Part shown: positions 16,087 to 24,974 of the stretch, one piece after another | How the letters are laid out: each line of letters begins with the position of its first letter | Numbering within the stretch: position 1 is the first letter of the stretch | Source of the DNA: Phycobacter azelaicus | GTDB lineage: Bacteria; Pseudomonadota; Alphaproteobacteria; Rhodobacterales; Rhodobacteraceae | Reading direction: 5' to 3' | Assembly: GCF_014884385.1 (NCBI RefSeq) | Contig: NZ_WKFH01000003.1 | Coordinates: forward strand, 2,016,001 to 2,080,000 | Length of the DNA: 64,000 bases | Program-made: the position numbers and the translations under genes | Notes under the pieces: model-generated | The model's input: the letters and a program-made list of their open reading frames with translations, nothing else | Database searches by the model: none | What the model was told of the DNA's origin: nothing

Positions 16087-18021
16087 ATGTTGTTTAGACT
16101 CTTGGGGTTTCTGGCCTTGGCGCTGCTCACGCTGGCAGTTGGCATAGGGTATGCGACCCACACCAGCGTCCACGAGACGATTAGCCGAATGTCGGTGGAC
16201 AAGGCTATGCATCACGCACGGCACATGTCGTCCCAGATCCGCGACATCGAAGACCTGCTAGAAAACCCGGTGCCGGCTCCGGATCAGATCCGCGCGATAC
16301 GTAATCTTCGCCAGTTTGTCGATGTGTTCCGCTTCAAGCTGTTCGACGCCCAAGGGCGGCTTGTGCTGGTTTCGGATCAGTCGATGCTTGACGATCCTCT
16401 GCAGCAGCCGGCGTCTGAACCGGATCCCGAGGCGCTGAAGGTCATTGCCTCGCATGTACCCTTTGCCACGGTGCATGACGGGTCCGAAAAGCCGGACCGG
16501 CCCGAGCTTTACGCCGAGGCCTACGTGCCGCTTCTGAATGCGGATGGAGAGATCTTCGGAGTCGCAGAGATCTACTTGGACCAGACCGATACGCACGTTT
16601 ACTTCCATGATAGCTTCAGCCACTTTGCGATATTTCTGACGGCGGTCTGCGCCGTTTTGTTCTCGGTGCCCTATATCGCCTATCTGCTGCAAAAAAAGCG
16701 CACCGAGACCTCGCAGCATGAGGTGGAGTACCTGGCCAGATACGATGCCCTGACCGGCCTGATGAATCGGCGCGAGTTCATCGACCGCGCGAATGTTCTG
16801 CTGACGGAAGGGAAGCTGGCGGCAATCTGCTACCTTGATGCGGACAAGTTCAAGGCCATCAACGATCTCCATGGACATGCGGTTGGCGATGCCTTCCTCG
16901 TTCACATCGCGGGCATTCTGCGCAGCTGCACGCATCACAGCGATCTTCTTGCGCGCTTTGGCGGCGACGAATTCGTCATCGGTTTCAAGCATATGGGCCA
17001 AGACGAGACTGAGCATGACAGTATTATCGGGCGGGTCCGCAGCATCATCCATGACGCTGCCGAAGCCTTCCAGCACGAAGAGGCCGTGATCGAGGCGTCG
17101 GTGAGTGCGGGCATTGCCTTTGTTGCGCGGGACCGGGATCTCAGCGCGGCCCTGTCGGACGCTGATGCCGCGCTTTACCATTCGAAATCGAACGGACGGA
17201 ACACGTTTTCCGTCTATGGTGAGCAGATGGGCGAGGACTACCGCCAGCGTATGGCTATGCATGCCCGTCTGCGTCAGACGACGAAAGACAAGAATTTCAA
17301 GATTCTGTACCAATGTCTGGTGGATGCGCATTCCGAGCAGGTGGTCGGTTATGAGGCCCTTTTGCGGATGCATGACGAGGACGGATCGGAGATTTCGCCT
17401 TCCGTCTTTATCCCGATTGCCGAAGAACTGGGCCTGATCGGAGAGATCGGCGCCTGGGTGATCCGCTCCGCCACGCAGGAGATCGCCGCGCGAGACGATC
17501 ACAGCACCATTTCGGTCAACCTTTCGGCGGCGCAGCTTTGGGATGGTGAATTGCCTGAAATCGTCCGCTCCGCGCTTGAGGAGTCCGGGCTGGCCCCGCA
17601 CCGGCTGGAACTGGAGATTACGGAATCCCTCCTGCTCGATGATGATCCGGCAGTGGCCTATCAGATCGATACGCTGAAAGAGATGGGCGTATCGCTTGCC
17701 ATGGATGATTTCGGTACAGGCTTTTCCAGTCTGGGGTATCTGTGGCGCTTCGGCTTTGACCGGCTCAAGGTGGACCGTTCTTTCGTGGCCGGGCTGGAGA
17801 GAGATCCGGAACGCTCACGACAGGTCATCGAGACGATCCTGATGCTGGGTAACCGTCTGAACATGCAGGTGACAGCAGAGGGGATCGAGACGCAGACCCA
17901 GTCCAAGATCCTGTCGGACCTCGGCTGCGATATTCTGCAGGGATATCTTTATGGTCGTCCGGCCCCGCTTGATACACCAAATACAGAAGGCGCGGACGAT
18001 AGTGCTCACCGCGCGTTCTGA
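16087..18021 (+). CDS. Membrane GGDEF-EAL c-di-GMP protein
   Basis: The 644-residue protein has a transmembrane helix at residues 1-22, a periplasmic sensor of about 150 residues and a second helix near 178-200 (FAIFLTAVCAVLFSVPYIAYLL). Next is a GGDEF domain with intact GGDEF near residue 292. The EAL domain has intact EALLR near residue 423. EAL catalytic groups are present: Asn in SVNLSAAQL, Glu in EITES, the DDFGTG loop, Lys in LKVDRSF and Glu in TAEGIET. The inhibitory RxxD site before GGDEF reads HHSD, so product inhibition is probably lost. The protein may both make and degrade c-di-GMP. Which activity dominates cannot be read from sequence. The gene stands alone between divergent and convergent neighbours. 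Confidence 0.9.
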   Translation: MLFRLLGFLALALLTLAVGIGYATHTSVHETISRMSVDKAMHHARHMSSQIRDIEDLLENPVPAPDQIRAIRNLRQFVDVFRFKLFDAQGRLVLVSDQSMLDDPLQQPASEPDPEALKVIASHVPFATVHDGSEKPDRPELYAEAYVPLLNADGEIFGVAEIYLDQTDTHVYFHDSFSHFAIFLTAVCAVLFSVPYIAYLLQKKRTETSQHEVEYLARYDALTGLMNRREFIDRANVLLTEGKLAAICYLDADKFKAINDLHGHAVGDAFLVHIAGILRSCTHHSDLLARFGGDEFVIGFKHMGQDETEHDSIIGRVRSIIHDAAEAFQHEEAVIEASVSAGIAFVARDRDLSAALSDADAALYHSKSNGRNTFSVYGEQMGEDYRQRMAMHARLRQTTKDKNFKILYQCLVDAHSEQVVGYEALLRMHDEDGSEISPSVFIPIAEELGLIGEIGAWVIRSATQEIAARDDHSTISVNLSAAQLWDGELPEIVRSALEESGLAPHRLELEITESLLLDDDPAVAYQIDTLKEMGVSLAMDDFGTGFSSLGYLWRFGFDRLKVDRSFVAGLERDPERSRQVIETILMLGNRLNMQVTAEGIETQTQSKILSDLGCDILQGYLYGRPAPLDTPNTEGADDSAHRAF

Positions 18022-18039
18022 CGCTCCGGGGAAGGGGCT

Positions 18040-19068
18040 TTAGCTGGCCAACGGGATGTCCTGCGACCGCAGCAGGCGGCCCATGTGGCGGCCCGTGTCG
18101 AGCATCCGGTTCGAGAAACCCCATTCGTTGTCGTACCAGCTGACCACCCGGACCAGCCCCTCCGCCGTGACGGCTGTCTGGGCGGCTGCAAAGCACGATG
18201 AATGCGGATCGTGGTTGAAATCCACCGAGACCATTGGGTCCTCTTCATAGGCCAGTATGCCTACCAGATCGGATGAGGCCGCCGCTTTGATCGCAGCATT
18301 CACGCTCTTGACCGTGGTGGGGCGTTCGGGCACGAAACTCAGATCAACGACAGAGACATTGGGTGTCGGCACCCGGATGGCAGAGCCCTCAAGCCGCCCT
18401 TTCAGATGTGGGAGGACCTCGGCAATGGCGCGGGCAGCGCCAGTGGAGGTCGGAATCATCGACAAGGCCGCCGCACGGGCGCGATAGGGATCCTTGTGGG
18501 GGCTGTCATGGGTCGGCTGATCCCCGGTGTAGGCATGGATCGTTGTCATGTAGCCGGTCTTTATCCCGAATGCGCGGTCCAGAACTTGAGCTACGGGCGC
18601 CAGGCAGTTGGTCGTGCAGGAGGCATTGGAGACGATCAGGTCTTCGGCAGTCAGGTCCATATGGTTGACGCCGTAGACGACGGTGCGGTCCACGTCCGTG
18701 CCCGGCGCCGAGATCAGAACGCGTTTTGCGCCATTCTCAAGATGCGCCGCGGCCGCATCGCGTTTTGTGAACAGGCCGGTGCATTCATAGGCGATGTCCA
18801 CATCGCCCCAAGGCAGATCGGCGGGCTTGCGCTCGCTACTTAGCCGGATTGTGTGGCGACCGACCCGCAAGGAGCCGTCAGACAGAGCCACAGGGCTGCG
18901 CAGGCGGCCATGGACGGAATCATATTTCAGAAGGTGCACCAGAGTTTCTGCCGGGGCCAGATCGTTGATGGCAACAACGTCGATGTCTGTGTCCCCCCGT
19001 TCCAAAAGCGCCCGCAGTACGCCGCGACCGATCCGGCCAAATCCATTGATTGCGATTTTGAGGGTCAT
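18040..19068 (-). CDS. gap: Type I glyceraldehyde-3-phosphate dehydrogenase
   Basis: The 342-residue glycolytic or gluconeogenic enzyme converts glyceraldehyde 3-phosphate to 1,3-bisphosphoglycerate. Visible elements are the N-terminal FGRIGRGVLRAL, the NAD-specifying VVAINDL, the catalytic Cys in SNASCTTNCLAP, the His/Thr phosphate-site region HAYTGDQPTHD, and the C-terminal WYDNEWGFSNRM. Length and motifs are normal. The gene faces a LacI-family regulator, and repeated operator-like palindromes lie 43-97 bp upstream of its start. That arrangement suggests carbon-dependent repression. The window contains no other glycolytic gene, so this may be one of two gap paralogues. Confidence 0.94.
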   Translation of the reverse strand: MTLKIAINGFGRIGRGVLRALLERGDTDIDVVAINDLAPAETLVHLLKYDSVHGRLRSPVALSDGSLRVGRHTIRLSSERKPADLPWGDVDIAYECTGLFTKRDAAAAHLENGAKRVLISAPGTDVDRTVVYGVNHMDLTAEDLIVSNASCTTNCLAPVAQVLDRAFGIKTGYMTTIHAYTGDQPTHDSPHKDPYRARAAALSMIPTSTGAARAIAEVLPHLKGRLEGSAIRVPTPNVSVVDLSFVPERPTTVKSVNAAIKAAASSDLVGILAYEEDPMVSVDFNHDPHSSCFAAAQTAVTAEGLVRVVSWYDNEWGFSNRMLDTGRHMGRLLRSQDIPLAS

Positions 19069-19110
19069 GGCTTCTGCCTCCGTCTGCTGAAGATTACAAG
19101 ATGCCTAGGC

Positions 19111-19165
19111 GGTATCGATAGCGGTATCGCTAACATCTTGTGTTCAGCGCATCGTTATCGATAAC
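19111..19165. promoter_or_regulatory. Three copies of a LacI-type 12-bp operator between gap and its regulator
   Basis: GGTATCGATAGC (19111-19122) and GGTATCGCTAAC (19123-19134) lie head to tail. GTTATCGATAAC (19154-19165) follows and is a perfect palindrome that extends to 14 bp. All fit G[GT]TATCG[AC]TA[AG]C, with the central CG typical of LacI-family operators. They occupy the promoter region shared by gap and the divergent regulator. Confidence 0.7.
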
Positions 19166-19202
19166 GAAATCGAAAATCAAGTCTCTTGGAGGAAGCGTCG
19201 AC

Positions 19203-20318
19203 ATGGCGTTGCACTGCCTCTTGCGGTGGCGGGCAAAGTGCTGGACGATGCGCCATGAAAGCCAAGCGCAGAATTCTGAACCATCGGACCGGGACAAAGC
19301 CGTGACAAAACCTGAGACCAAGAAACTGCTCTTGAAGGATGTCGCGCGCCTTGCCGGTGTCAGCGAGATGACCGCTTCGCGGGCATTGCGGGGCACGGCG
19401 GATGTCTCAAAGGCGACGCGTGCCCGCGTGGAAGAAATCGCTCGCGCCCACGGCTACGTGCCAAATCGCATCGCCGGATCGCTGTCGTCACAATCGGTCA
19501 ATCTGGTGGCCGTGGTGGTTCCGTCGCTCAACAGTTTTGTCTTCCCCGAAGTGCTTTCGGGCATATCCTCGGTCCTCAAAGAAACGCCTTTGAAGCCTGT
19601 GGTCGGGGTGTCGAGCTATGAGCTGGAAGAGGAAGAGGAGGTCATCCGCGAAATGCTCAGCTGGCGTCCTTCCGGTCTGATCGTGGCGGGGCTGGAGCAT
19701 AGCGAGGCGACGCGCCGGATGATGGCGCAGGCCGATTGCCCGGTGGTGGAAGTTATGGATGTGGATGGAACCCCGGTGGGGCATTGCGTGGGCATCTCGC
19801 ACCTGCAGGCGGGCCGCGATATGGCGGCGCAGATCCTGGCGCGCGGCTACCGGCGGGTCGGCTTTATCGGCACCAAGATGCCGCAGGATTTTCGTGCCAG
19901 AAAACGTTTTGACGGCTTTGTTGAAGGGCTGGCAGACCAGGGCGTTACGCTCTTGGACCGCGAACACTATGCCGGGGAAAGCTCGATCCAGACCGGGCGA
20001 CAGCTGACCGCGCAAATGCTGGGGCGCAGCCCCGACCTTGATTGCATCTACTATTCCTCTGACGTCATGAGTTTGGGTGGCTTGATGCATTGTCAGGCAG
20101 CGGGGCTCTCGGTGCCGGGGGATGTGGCGCTGGCTGGTTTCAACAATCTTCAGATCCTTCAGGGCCTGCCGCTGGAACTGGCAACTACCGATGCTTGCCG
20201 CCGCGAAATCGGAGAGCGGGCCGCAATGATTGTCCTGCAGGCGCGCAAGGCCAAGCAGCCACTGGCGCCCGTATGCACGCGGCTCAGTCCGCTGATCAGT
20301 CTTGGCCAATCGCTCTAG
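19203..20318 (+). CDS. LacI/GntR-family transcriptional repressor
   Basis: The N-terminal helix-turn-helix reads LKDVARLAGVSEMTASRALRG, with the hinge helix near YVPNRIAGSLSS. A periplasmic-binding-like effector domain follows (VNLVAVVVPSLNSFVFPEV, then RRVGFIGTKMPQDFRARKRFDGF). The closest type is the gluconate-operon GntR branch of the family. ATG 19203 has the only strong ribosome site (GGAGGAAG) and gives 371 residues, about 30 more than usual. GTG 19302 (338 residues) fits family length better but has a poor site, so the true start is open. Its position opposite gap and the three shared palindromes suggest it represses gap and itself. The effector is unknown, probably a sugar acid or phosphate. 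Confidence 0.85.
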   Translation: MALHCLLRWRAKCWTMRHESQAQNSEPSDRDKAVTKPETKKLLLKDVARLAGVSEMTASRALRGTADVSKATRARVEEIARAHGYVPNRIAGSLSSQSVNLVAVVVPSLNSFVFPEVLSGISSVLKETPLKPVVGVSSYELEEEEEVIREMLSWRPSGLIVAGLEHSEATRRMMAQADCPVVEVMDVDGTPVGHCVGISHLQAGRDMAAQILARGYRRVGFIGTKMPQDFRARKRFDGFVEGLADQGVTLLDREHYAGESSIQTGRQLTAQMLGRSPDLDCIYYSSDVMSLGGLMHCQAAGLSVPGDVALAGFNNLQILQGLPLELATTDACRREIGERAAMIVLQARKAKQPLAPVCTRLSPLISLGQSL

Positions 20319-20324
20319 ACACGA

Positions 20325-20972
20325 TTACTCCGTTTTCGGCGTCAGGATCGCCTCCATCCCGGCGGTGCAGAAATCAATGAGCTGATCCACCTGTGCTTCT
20401 GCGGCTCCGGGGCTGAGCGCCTCGATTCGCCAGCCGGTATTGAGAAAGGCGAGCATGGCGGCCACCGAATAGACCTGACCCGTTGCAGCGGCCTGCCGCT
20501 CTGCGTCGGGGTGGAGGGTCATGATCTCCTCGATAAAGCGGTTGGCGGTTGGGTCGAAACACTGGGCGGCCAGCGCACGCCAGCGCGGGTCGGCAGAGAC
20601 ATGCGCAACAAGGCGCCCGTAATGCTGCCATTGCGCCCCGCCGGTTTGGGCCAGCGTCACATAGGCCCGCATGAAGACATCCAGAAGACCGCGCAAGGAG
20701 ACTTCGCCCGACTGTTTCAGCGCCTCAAGCCGCTCAAGACGCAGCGAAGCCAGCTCATCGGCGCGTCGGGTGACGGTCTGGTGAAAAAGCTCCTCCTTGC
20801 CGCCGCCATGATGATGCACCAGGCCCACCTGCACGTCGGCCAGCTTTGCGATATCGCGCAGGGAGGCGCCTTCGAATCCCCGCTCCGCAAAAAGCTGTTC
20901 GGCGGCATCCAGGATGCGCGCCTTGGTTTGCAACGACCGGGCCGATGGCGCTCTTTTGCGTTGTTTTTCCAC
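20325..20972 (-). CDS. TetR/AcrR-family repressor
   Basis: A 215-residue regulator with the N-terminal helix-turn-helix ILDAAEQLFAERGFEGASLRDIAKLADVQVGLVHHHGGGKEEL. The C-terminal region resembles TetR_C ligand domains. The start is GTG 20972, with AGGGAG 8 bases upstream. It is divergent from a four-gene monooxygenase operon, and a perfect inverted repeat sits in the 79-bp gap. It therefore probably represses that operon and itself until a substrate of the monooxygenase or carrier binds. Confidence 0.88.
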   Translation of the reverse strand: MEKQRKRAPSARSLQTKARILDAAEQLFAERGFEGASLRDIAKLADVQVGLVHHHGGGKEELFHQTVTRRADELASLRLERLEALKQSGEVSLRGLLDVFMRAYVTLAQTGGAQWQHYGRLVAHVSADPRWRALAAQCFDPTANRFIEEIMTLHPDAERQAAATGQVYSVAAMLAFLNTGWRIEALSPGAAEAQVDQLIDFCTAGMEAILTPKTE

Positions 20973-21008
20973 GAAAAACTCCCTTTGACGAAAAGATCTT
21001 GCCTTATT

Positions 21009-21024
21009 TTGAACAGTTGTTCAA
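21009..21024. promoter_or_regulatory. TetR operator: perfect 7-2-7 inverted repeat
   Basis: TTGAACA-GT-TGTTCAA is a perfect inverted repeat in the short gap between the TetR gene and the monooxygenase operon. It lies 18 bp downstream of a possible -35 box TTGACG (20985-20990). Bound repressor would cover the -10 region. Confidence 0.72.
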
Positions 21025-21051
21025 CCTAAAGCCGGAGGACAGGGAGGACTT

Positions 21052-22368
21052 ATGACGGAAACGCGCGGGCGCTATGCCCTTATCGGCGCTGGGCCGATGG
21101 GGCTGGCCATGGCCAAGGTATTGGTCGAACAAGGCATTCCCTTTCAGGGGTTTGAACTGCATTCGGATGTGGGCGGTTTGTGGGATATCGATGGGCCAAA
21201 GTCCACGATGTACGAAAGCGCGCATTTGATCTCATCCAAGCGGATGACGGAATTTGCCGATTTTCCCATGAAGGACGAGGTGGCCGAATACCCCTCGCAC
21301 CGGGATCTGAAGGCGTATTTCCACGACTTTGCAGATCATTTCGGACTGCGCCAGCACTACCAGTTCAATGCCGAGGTGCTGAAGACCGAGCCTCTGGGTG
21401 ACCCAGGCGAGGGTTGGCGCGTAACCTGGCGCGACCCTGAGGGCGAGCATAGCGAGGAGTTCGCGGGCGTGCTGATCGCCAATGGCACGCTGTCGGAGCC
21501 AAATATGCCCACCTTTCCGGGCGAATTCGCGGGCGAGCTGATCCACTCCAGCCAGTACCGCAAGGCTGAACAGTTCGGCGGAAAGCGCGTGCTGGTGGTG
21601 GGCGCGGGCAACTCCGGTTGTGACATTGCGGTGGATGCCATTCATCACGGCGTCTCCTGCGATCTCTCCATGCGGCGCGGCTATTACTTCGTGCCCAAAT
21701 ACGTCTTTGGCAAACCGGCGGATACCATGGGCGGGCTGATCCAGCTGCCCATGTGGCTCAAGCGGCGCATCGACGGGATGATCCTGAAATGGTTCGTGGG
21801 CGATCCGCAGAAGTACGGGTTTCCAAAGCCCGACTACCAGCTTTACGAAAGCCACCCGGTGGTGAATTCGCTGGTGCTCTATCATGCGGGGCACGGCGAT
21901 CTGAAGATCCGACCAGATATCGACCGGATCGAAGGCAAGACCGTGAAGTTTGTCGATGGCAGCCAAGCCGACTATGACATGATCCTCGCCGCCACGGGCT
22001 ATAAGCTGCATTACCCCTTCATTGACCAGGCGCTCTTGAACTGGCAGGGCGATGCGCCGCATCTGTACCTCAATGCGATGCACCCGGGCCGTGACGACCT
22101 GTTCGTTTTGGGCATGGTAGAGGCCAGCGGCCTTGGCTGGCAGGGCCGGCACGAGCAGGCCGAGATGGTCGCCCGCTATATCAAGGGTCTGCAAACCGGC
22201 AATGCCGAGGCCAGAGCGTTGAGAGATGAAAAGGCCGCAGGGTTCGAGCGTGCTACCGGCGGCATGGCCTATCTGAAGCTCGCTCGGATGGCCTATTACG
22301 TGGACAAGGCGACCTATCGCAAAGCAGTGACTGCTTGGATCAAGCGCCTATCCGGGGCAGGCGCATGA
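21052..22368 (+). CDS. Flavin-containing (Baeyer-Villiger/FMO-type) monooxygenase
   Basis: The 438-residue class B flavoprotein oxygenates a small carbonyl, amine or sulfur compound with NADPH. The FAD motif GAGPMGLAMAKV is at residues 13-24. The FMO fingerprint FAGELIHSSQYR follows near residue 160, and the NADPH motif VVGAGNSGCD near 182. The His of the fingerprint is present. ATG 21052 follows GGGAGG. It is the first gene of the TetR-controlled operon and overlaps the carrier gene by ATGA. The substrate is unknown; the bile-acid-symporter-type carrier and epimerase beside it hint at a terpenoid or steroid-like compound, by inference. Confidence 0.85.
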   Translation: MTETRGRYALIGAGPMGLAMAKVLVEQGIPFQGFELHSDVGGLWDIDGPKSTMYESAHLISSKRMTEFADFPMKDEVAEYPSHRDLKAYFHDFADHFGLRQHYQFNAEVLKTEPLGDPGEGWRVTWRDPEGEHSEEFAGVLIANGTLSEPNMPTFPGEFAGELIHSSQYRKAEQFGGKRVLVVGAGNSGCDIAVDAIHHGVSCDLSMRRGYYFVPKYVFGKPADTMGGLIQLPMWLKRRIDGMILKWFVGDPQKYGFPKPDYQLYESHPVVNSLVLYHAGHGDLKIRPDIDRIEGKTVKFVDGSQADYDMILAATGYKLHYPFIDQALLNWQGDAPHLYLNAMHPGRDDLFVLGMVEASGLGWQGRHEQAEMVARYIKGLQTGNAEARALRDEKAAGFERATGGMAYLKLARMAYYVDKATYRKAVTAWIKRLSGAGA

Positions 22369-23267
22369 GCGGGATAGACGAGATCACGCTGAATTTCAGC
22401 CCCGCCTCGCTGACGCTGTTGAACGCTATCCTTGCGGTGGTGATGTTCTCGATCGCCATTGACCTGAAGCCCGCCGATTTCCACCGCTTGCGCCGGGCGC
22501 CAAAGCCGCTGATCGTGGGGCTTCTGTCTCAGTTCGTGGTCCTGCCGGTTCTTACCTTCGCGATGGTCTGGCTGACGGCGCCCCACCCTTCGATTGCGCT
22601 GGGGCTTATCCTTGTGGCGGCCTGTCCGGGGGGGAATATCTCCAATTTCATCACCCACCGCGCAGGTGGGAATTCCGCCCTGTCGGTGTCGATGACGGGC
22701 TTTGCCACGGTGGGGGCGATCCTGCTGACGCCCATCAACATCGGGCTTTGGGGCGGGCTTTATCCGCCCACGCGCGCGATCTTGCAGCAGACCGAAATCG
22801 ACCCGCTGCAGATTGCCATCACCGTTGGGCTGATGCTGGTGCTGCCGCTCGTGCTGGGGGTACAGCTCAACATGCGCAGACCCGGTTGGACCGACCGTAT
22901 CCGGCGGCCATTGCAATGGCTTTCGATGGGCATTTTCATTGCCTTCATCGTGCTGGCTCTGGCCGCCAACTGGGCGTTTTTCCTGCAATTTGCGGGCGCG
23001 GTCGCGGGCCTTGTGGTCTTGCACAACGCGCTTGCGTTGGGTGGCGGCTGGGGCTCTGCGACGCTGGCAGGCCTTTCGCCCTATGACCGGCGCGCGGTAA
23101 CGATTGAAACAGGCATTCAGAACTCGGGCCTTGGCCTTGTCCTGATCTTTGCCTTCTTCGGCGGGCTAGGCGGCATGGCGGTGGCGGCGGCATTCTGGGG
23201 GATCTGGCATGCCATATCTGGCCTTGCCTTGGCGGCGCTGATGTCCCGGACGGAGGCTGCAAGATGA
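22365..23267 (+). CDS. Bile acid:sodium symporter family (BASS) carrier
   Basis: The 300-residue membrane protein has nine or ten hydrophobic helices. Family signatures are ACPGGNISNFITHRAGGNSALSVSMTG, with the inverted-repeat-type GGN/S-N-x-x-T patterns, and IETGIQNSGLGLVL in the second half. These elements form the two crossover helices of sodium-coupled BASS transporters. ATG 22365 overlaps the monooxygenase stop. It probably imports the organic-acid substrate of the surrounding enzymes. Known BASS substrates range from bile acids to pantoate and pyruvate, so the family name does not fix the ligand. Confidence 0.85.
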   Translation: MSGIDEITLNFSPASLTLLNAILAVVMFSIAIDLKPADFHRLRRAPKPLIVGLLSQFVVLPVLTFAMVWLTAPHPSIALGLILVAACPGGNISNFITHRAGGNSALSVSMTGFATVGAILLTPINIGLWGGLYPPTRAILQQTEIDPLQIAITVGLMLVLPLVLGVQLNMRRPGWTDRIRRPLQWLSMGIFIAFIVLALAANWAFFLQFAGAVAGLVVLHNALALGGGWGSATLAGLSPYDRRAVTIETGIQNSGLGLVLIFAFFGGLGGMAVAAAFWGIWHAISGLALAALMSRTEAAR

Positions 23268-24199
23268 GAAAGACGATCTTGATCACAGGCGCGGCCGGCA
23301 TGGTGGGCCGCGCCCTGCTGCAAGAATTGCAGGGTTGCCGCATCATCGCCTCGGACCTTGCCACGCCCGCAGACCTGCCCGAAGGGGCAGAGTTCCGGCG
23401 CATGGATGTCACCACGGAGGATCCCGCCTGCGTGATTGGCCAGGAAAAGCCCGATGTCATCGTGCATCTGGCCTCCATCGCGACCCCGCCCAAGGGCAGT
23501 GGACGGGATTTGGCCTATGCGGTGGATGTCGAAGGTACGCGCAAGGTGCTGGAGGCAGCGGTTGCACATGGTGTGGGACGTATTGTCGTCACCTCTTCCG
23601 GCGCGGCCTATGGCTATCACGCGGATAACCCGGTGCCATTGCGCGAAACCGACAGCCTGCGCGGTAACCGGGAGTTTGCCTATTCCGATCACAAGCGGCA
23701 GGTCGAGGAGATGCTTGCCGAATATCGAAACACGGCACCCCAGCTGGAGCAGGTGGTGCTGCGCGTCGGCACAGTGCTGGGGGAGGGCACCGAGAATCAG
23801 ATCACCGCGCTGTTCCATCGGTCGCGCCTCTTGGCGGTGGCGGGAAGCGAAAGCCCTTTCGTCTTCATCTGGACGCGTGATCTGGCGCGGATCCTGGCGC
23901 GGGCAGCCACGGATGGCCCCACTGGAGTATTCAACGTGGCCGGTGACGGCGCCATGGGAGTGACAGATCTGGCGCGGGTGCTGAACAAACCCGTGCTGCG
24001 TCTGCCGCCCTGGATATTGAAGGCGGTGCTTGCCTTGGCCAAACCGTTTGGCCTCACGCAATACGGTCCCGAACAGGTGCGGTTTTTGCAGTATAGACCG
24101 GTGTTGGACAACAGTGCCCTAAAAACCGACTTTGGCTACACGCCCAAGCTAACAAGCGCCGAAGTCTTTGACCTTTGGAGGCGTCAGGCGGGACTATGA
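23264..24199 (+). CDS. NAD-dependent epimerase/dehydratase family protein
   Basis: This extended SDR of 311 residues has the N-terminal motif ITGAAGMVGRALL and the catalytic Ser region VVTSSGAAYGY. In place of the usual Tyr-x3-Lys it reads YSDHKRQVEE, with Tyr and Lys correctly spaced. It could act as a sugar-nucleotide epimerase, a 3-beta-hydroxysteroid-type dehydrogenase or a related reductase. The gene overlaps both neighbours by ATGA. The product would act on the oxygenation product of the first enzyme of the operon, by inference. Confidence 0.82.
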   Translation: MRKTILITGAAGMVGRALLQELQGCRIIASDLATPADLPEGAEFRRMDVTTEDPACVIGQEKPDVIVHLASIATPPKGSGRDLAYAVDVEGTRKVLEAAVAHGVGRIVVTSSGAAYGYHADNPVPLRETDSLRGNREFAYSDHKRQVEEMLAEYRNTAPQLEQVVLRVGTVLGEGTENQITALFHRSRLLAVAGSESPFVFIWTRDLARILARAATDGPTGVFNVAGDGAMGVTDLARVLNKPVLRLPPWILKAVLALAKPFGLTQYGPEQVRFLQYRPVLDNSALKTDFGYTPKLTSAEVFDLWRRQAGL

Positions 24200-24960
24200 A
24201 GACAGCGATCATTTCCGGCGGCGCAGGGGGGCTGGGCCGCGCTCTTTCCGCCGCCCTGCAAGAGCGGCACTGGCGCGTTATTCTGCTGGATCTCGATGTG
24301 TCGGCGCTCGAAAGGACCGAGACCCAGATCCCGATCCGATGCGATCTGACCGACGGTGAGCAGTTGCGCGACGCCGTACAACATATTCTGCTGCAGTATC
24401 CTGTGATCGATCTGGTGATCTACAACGCCGGTATCACCCAGATCGGGGGCTTTGACACAATTGACGAGGCCAGCCACCGCCGAGTGTTCGAGATCAACTA
24501 TTTTGCAGCGGTCGCCATGGCGAGCCAGCTACTGACGGCGGTGCGCCGCGCCGCAGGTACCCATATCGCAATCTCATCGGTGGCGGGGTTTACGCCCCTC
24601 TATCATCGCACGTCCTATGCGGCGTCGAAACACGCGCTTGAGGGGTTCTTCAAATCGCTGCGCTCCGAAGAAGGGCCACATGGCGTTGATGTTCTGATCG
24701 CCGCTCCTTCCTTCGTGGCAACGAATATAGGCAACGATCAGCGCCAAAGCGACGGCACCGCGCGCCCTGGTTCGGCCACTGACGGTGTGGATTACATGAC
24801 CCCCGAAGCGGCGGCGGCAGAGATCCTGCGCGGGTATGAGGGGCGCAAGCCGATGATACCGGTGGGGCGCGTGGCCCATCTGGCCTGGTGGATCAACAGC
24901 CTCGCGCCGCGGCTGTACCAGCACCTGATGGAGCGCAAGATCGGCGGGCACACACACTAA
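24196..24960 (+). CDS. SDR family oxidoreductase
   Basis: A 254-residue classical SDR, last gene of the TetR-controlled operon. The nucleotide motif is SGGAGGLGRALSA, NNAG is represented by YNAGITQ, the catalytic Ser is in ISSVAGFTPLY, and Tyr-x3-Lys is in YAASKHAL. A C-terminal hydrophobic patch (HLAWWINSLAPRLYQHLM) resembles membrane-associated SDRs. ATG 24196 overlaps the preceding stop. It may oxidise or reduce an alcohol/ketone generated upstream in the same pathway. Confidence 0.84.
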   Translation: MKTAIISGGAGGLGRALSAALQERHWRVILLDLDVSALERTETQIPIRCDLTDGEQLRDAVQHILLQYPVIDLVIYNAGITQIGGFDTIDEASHRRVFEINYFAAVAMASQLLTAVRRAAGTHIAISSVAGFTPLYHRTSYAASKHALEGFFKSLRSEEGPHGVDVLIAAPSFVATNIGNDQRQSDGTARPGSATDGVDYMTPEAAAAEILRGYEGRKPMIPVGRVAHLAWWINSLAPRLYQHLMERKIGGHTH

Positions 24961-24974
24961 GGGCGGGGGCGATT

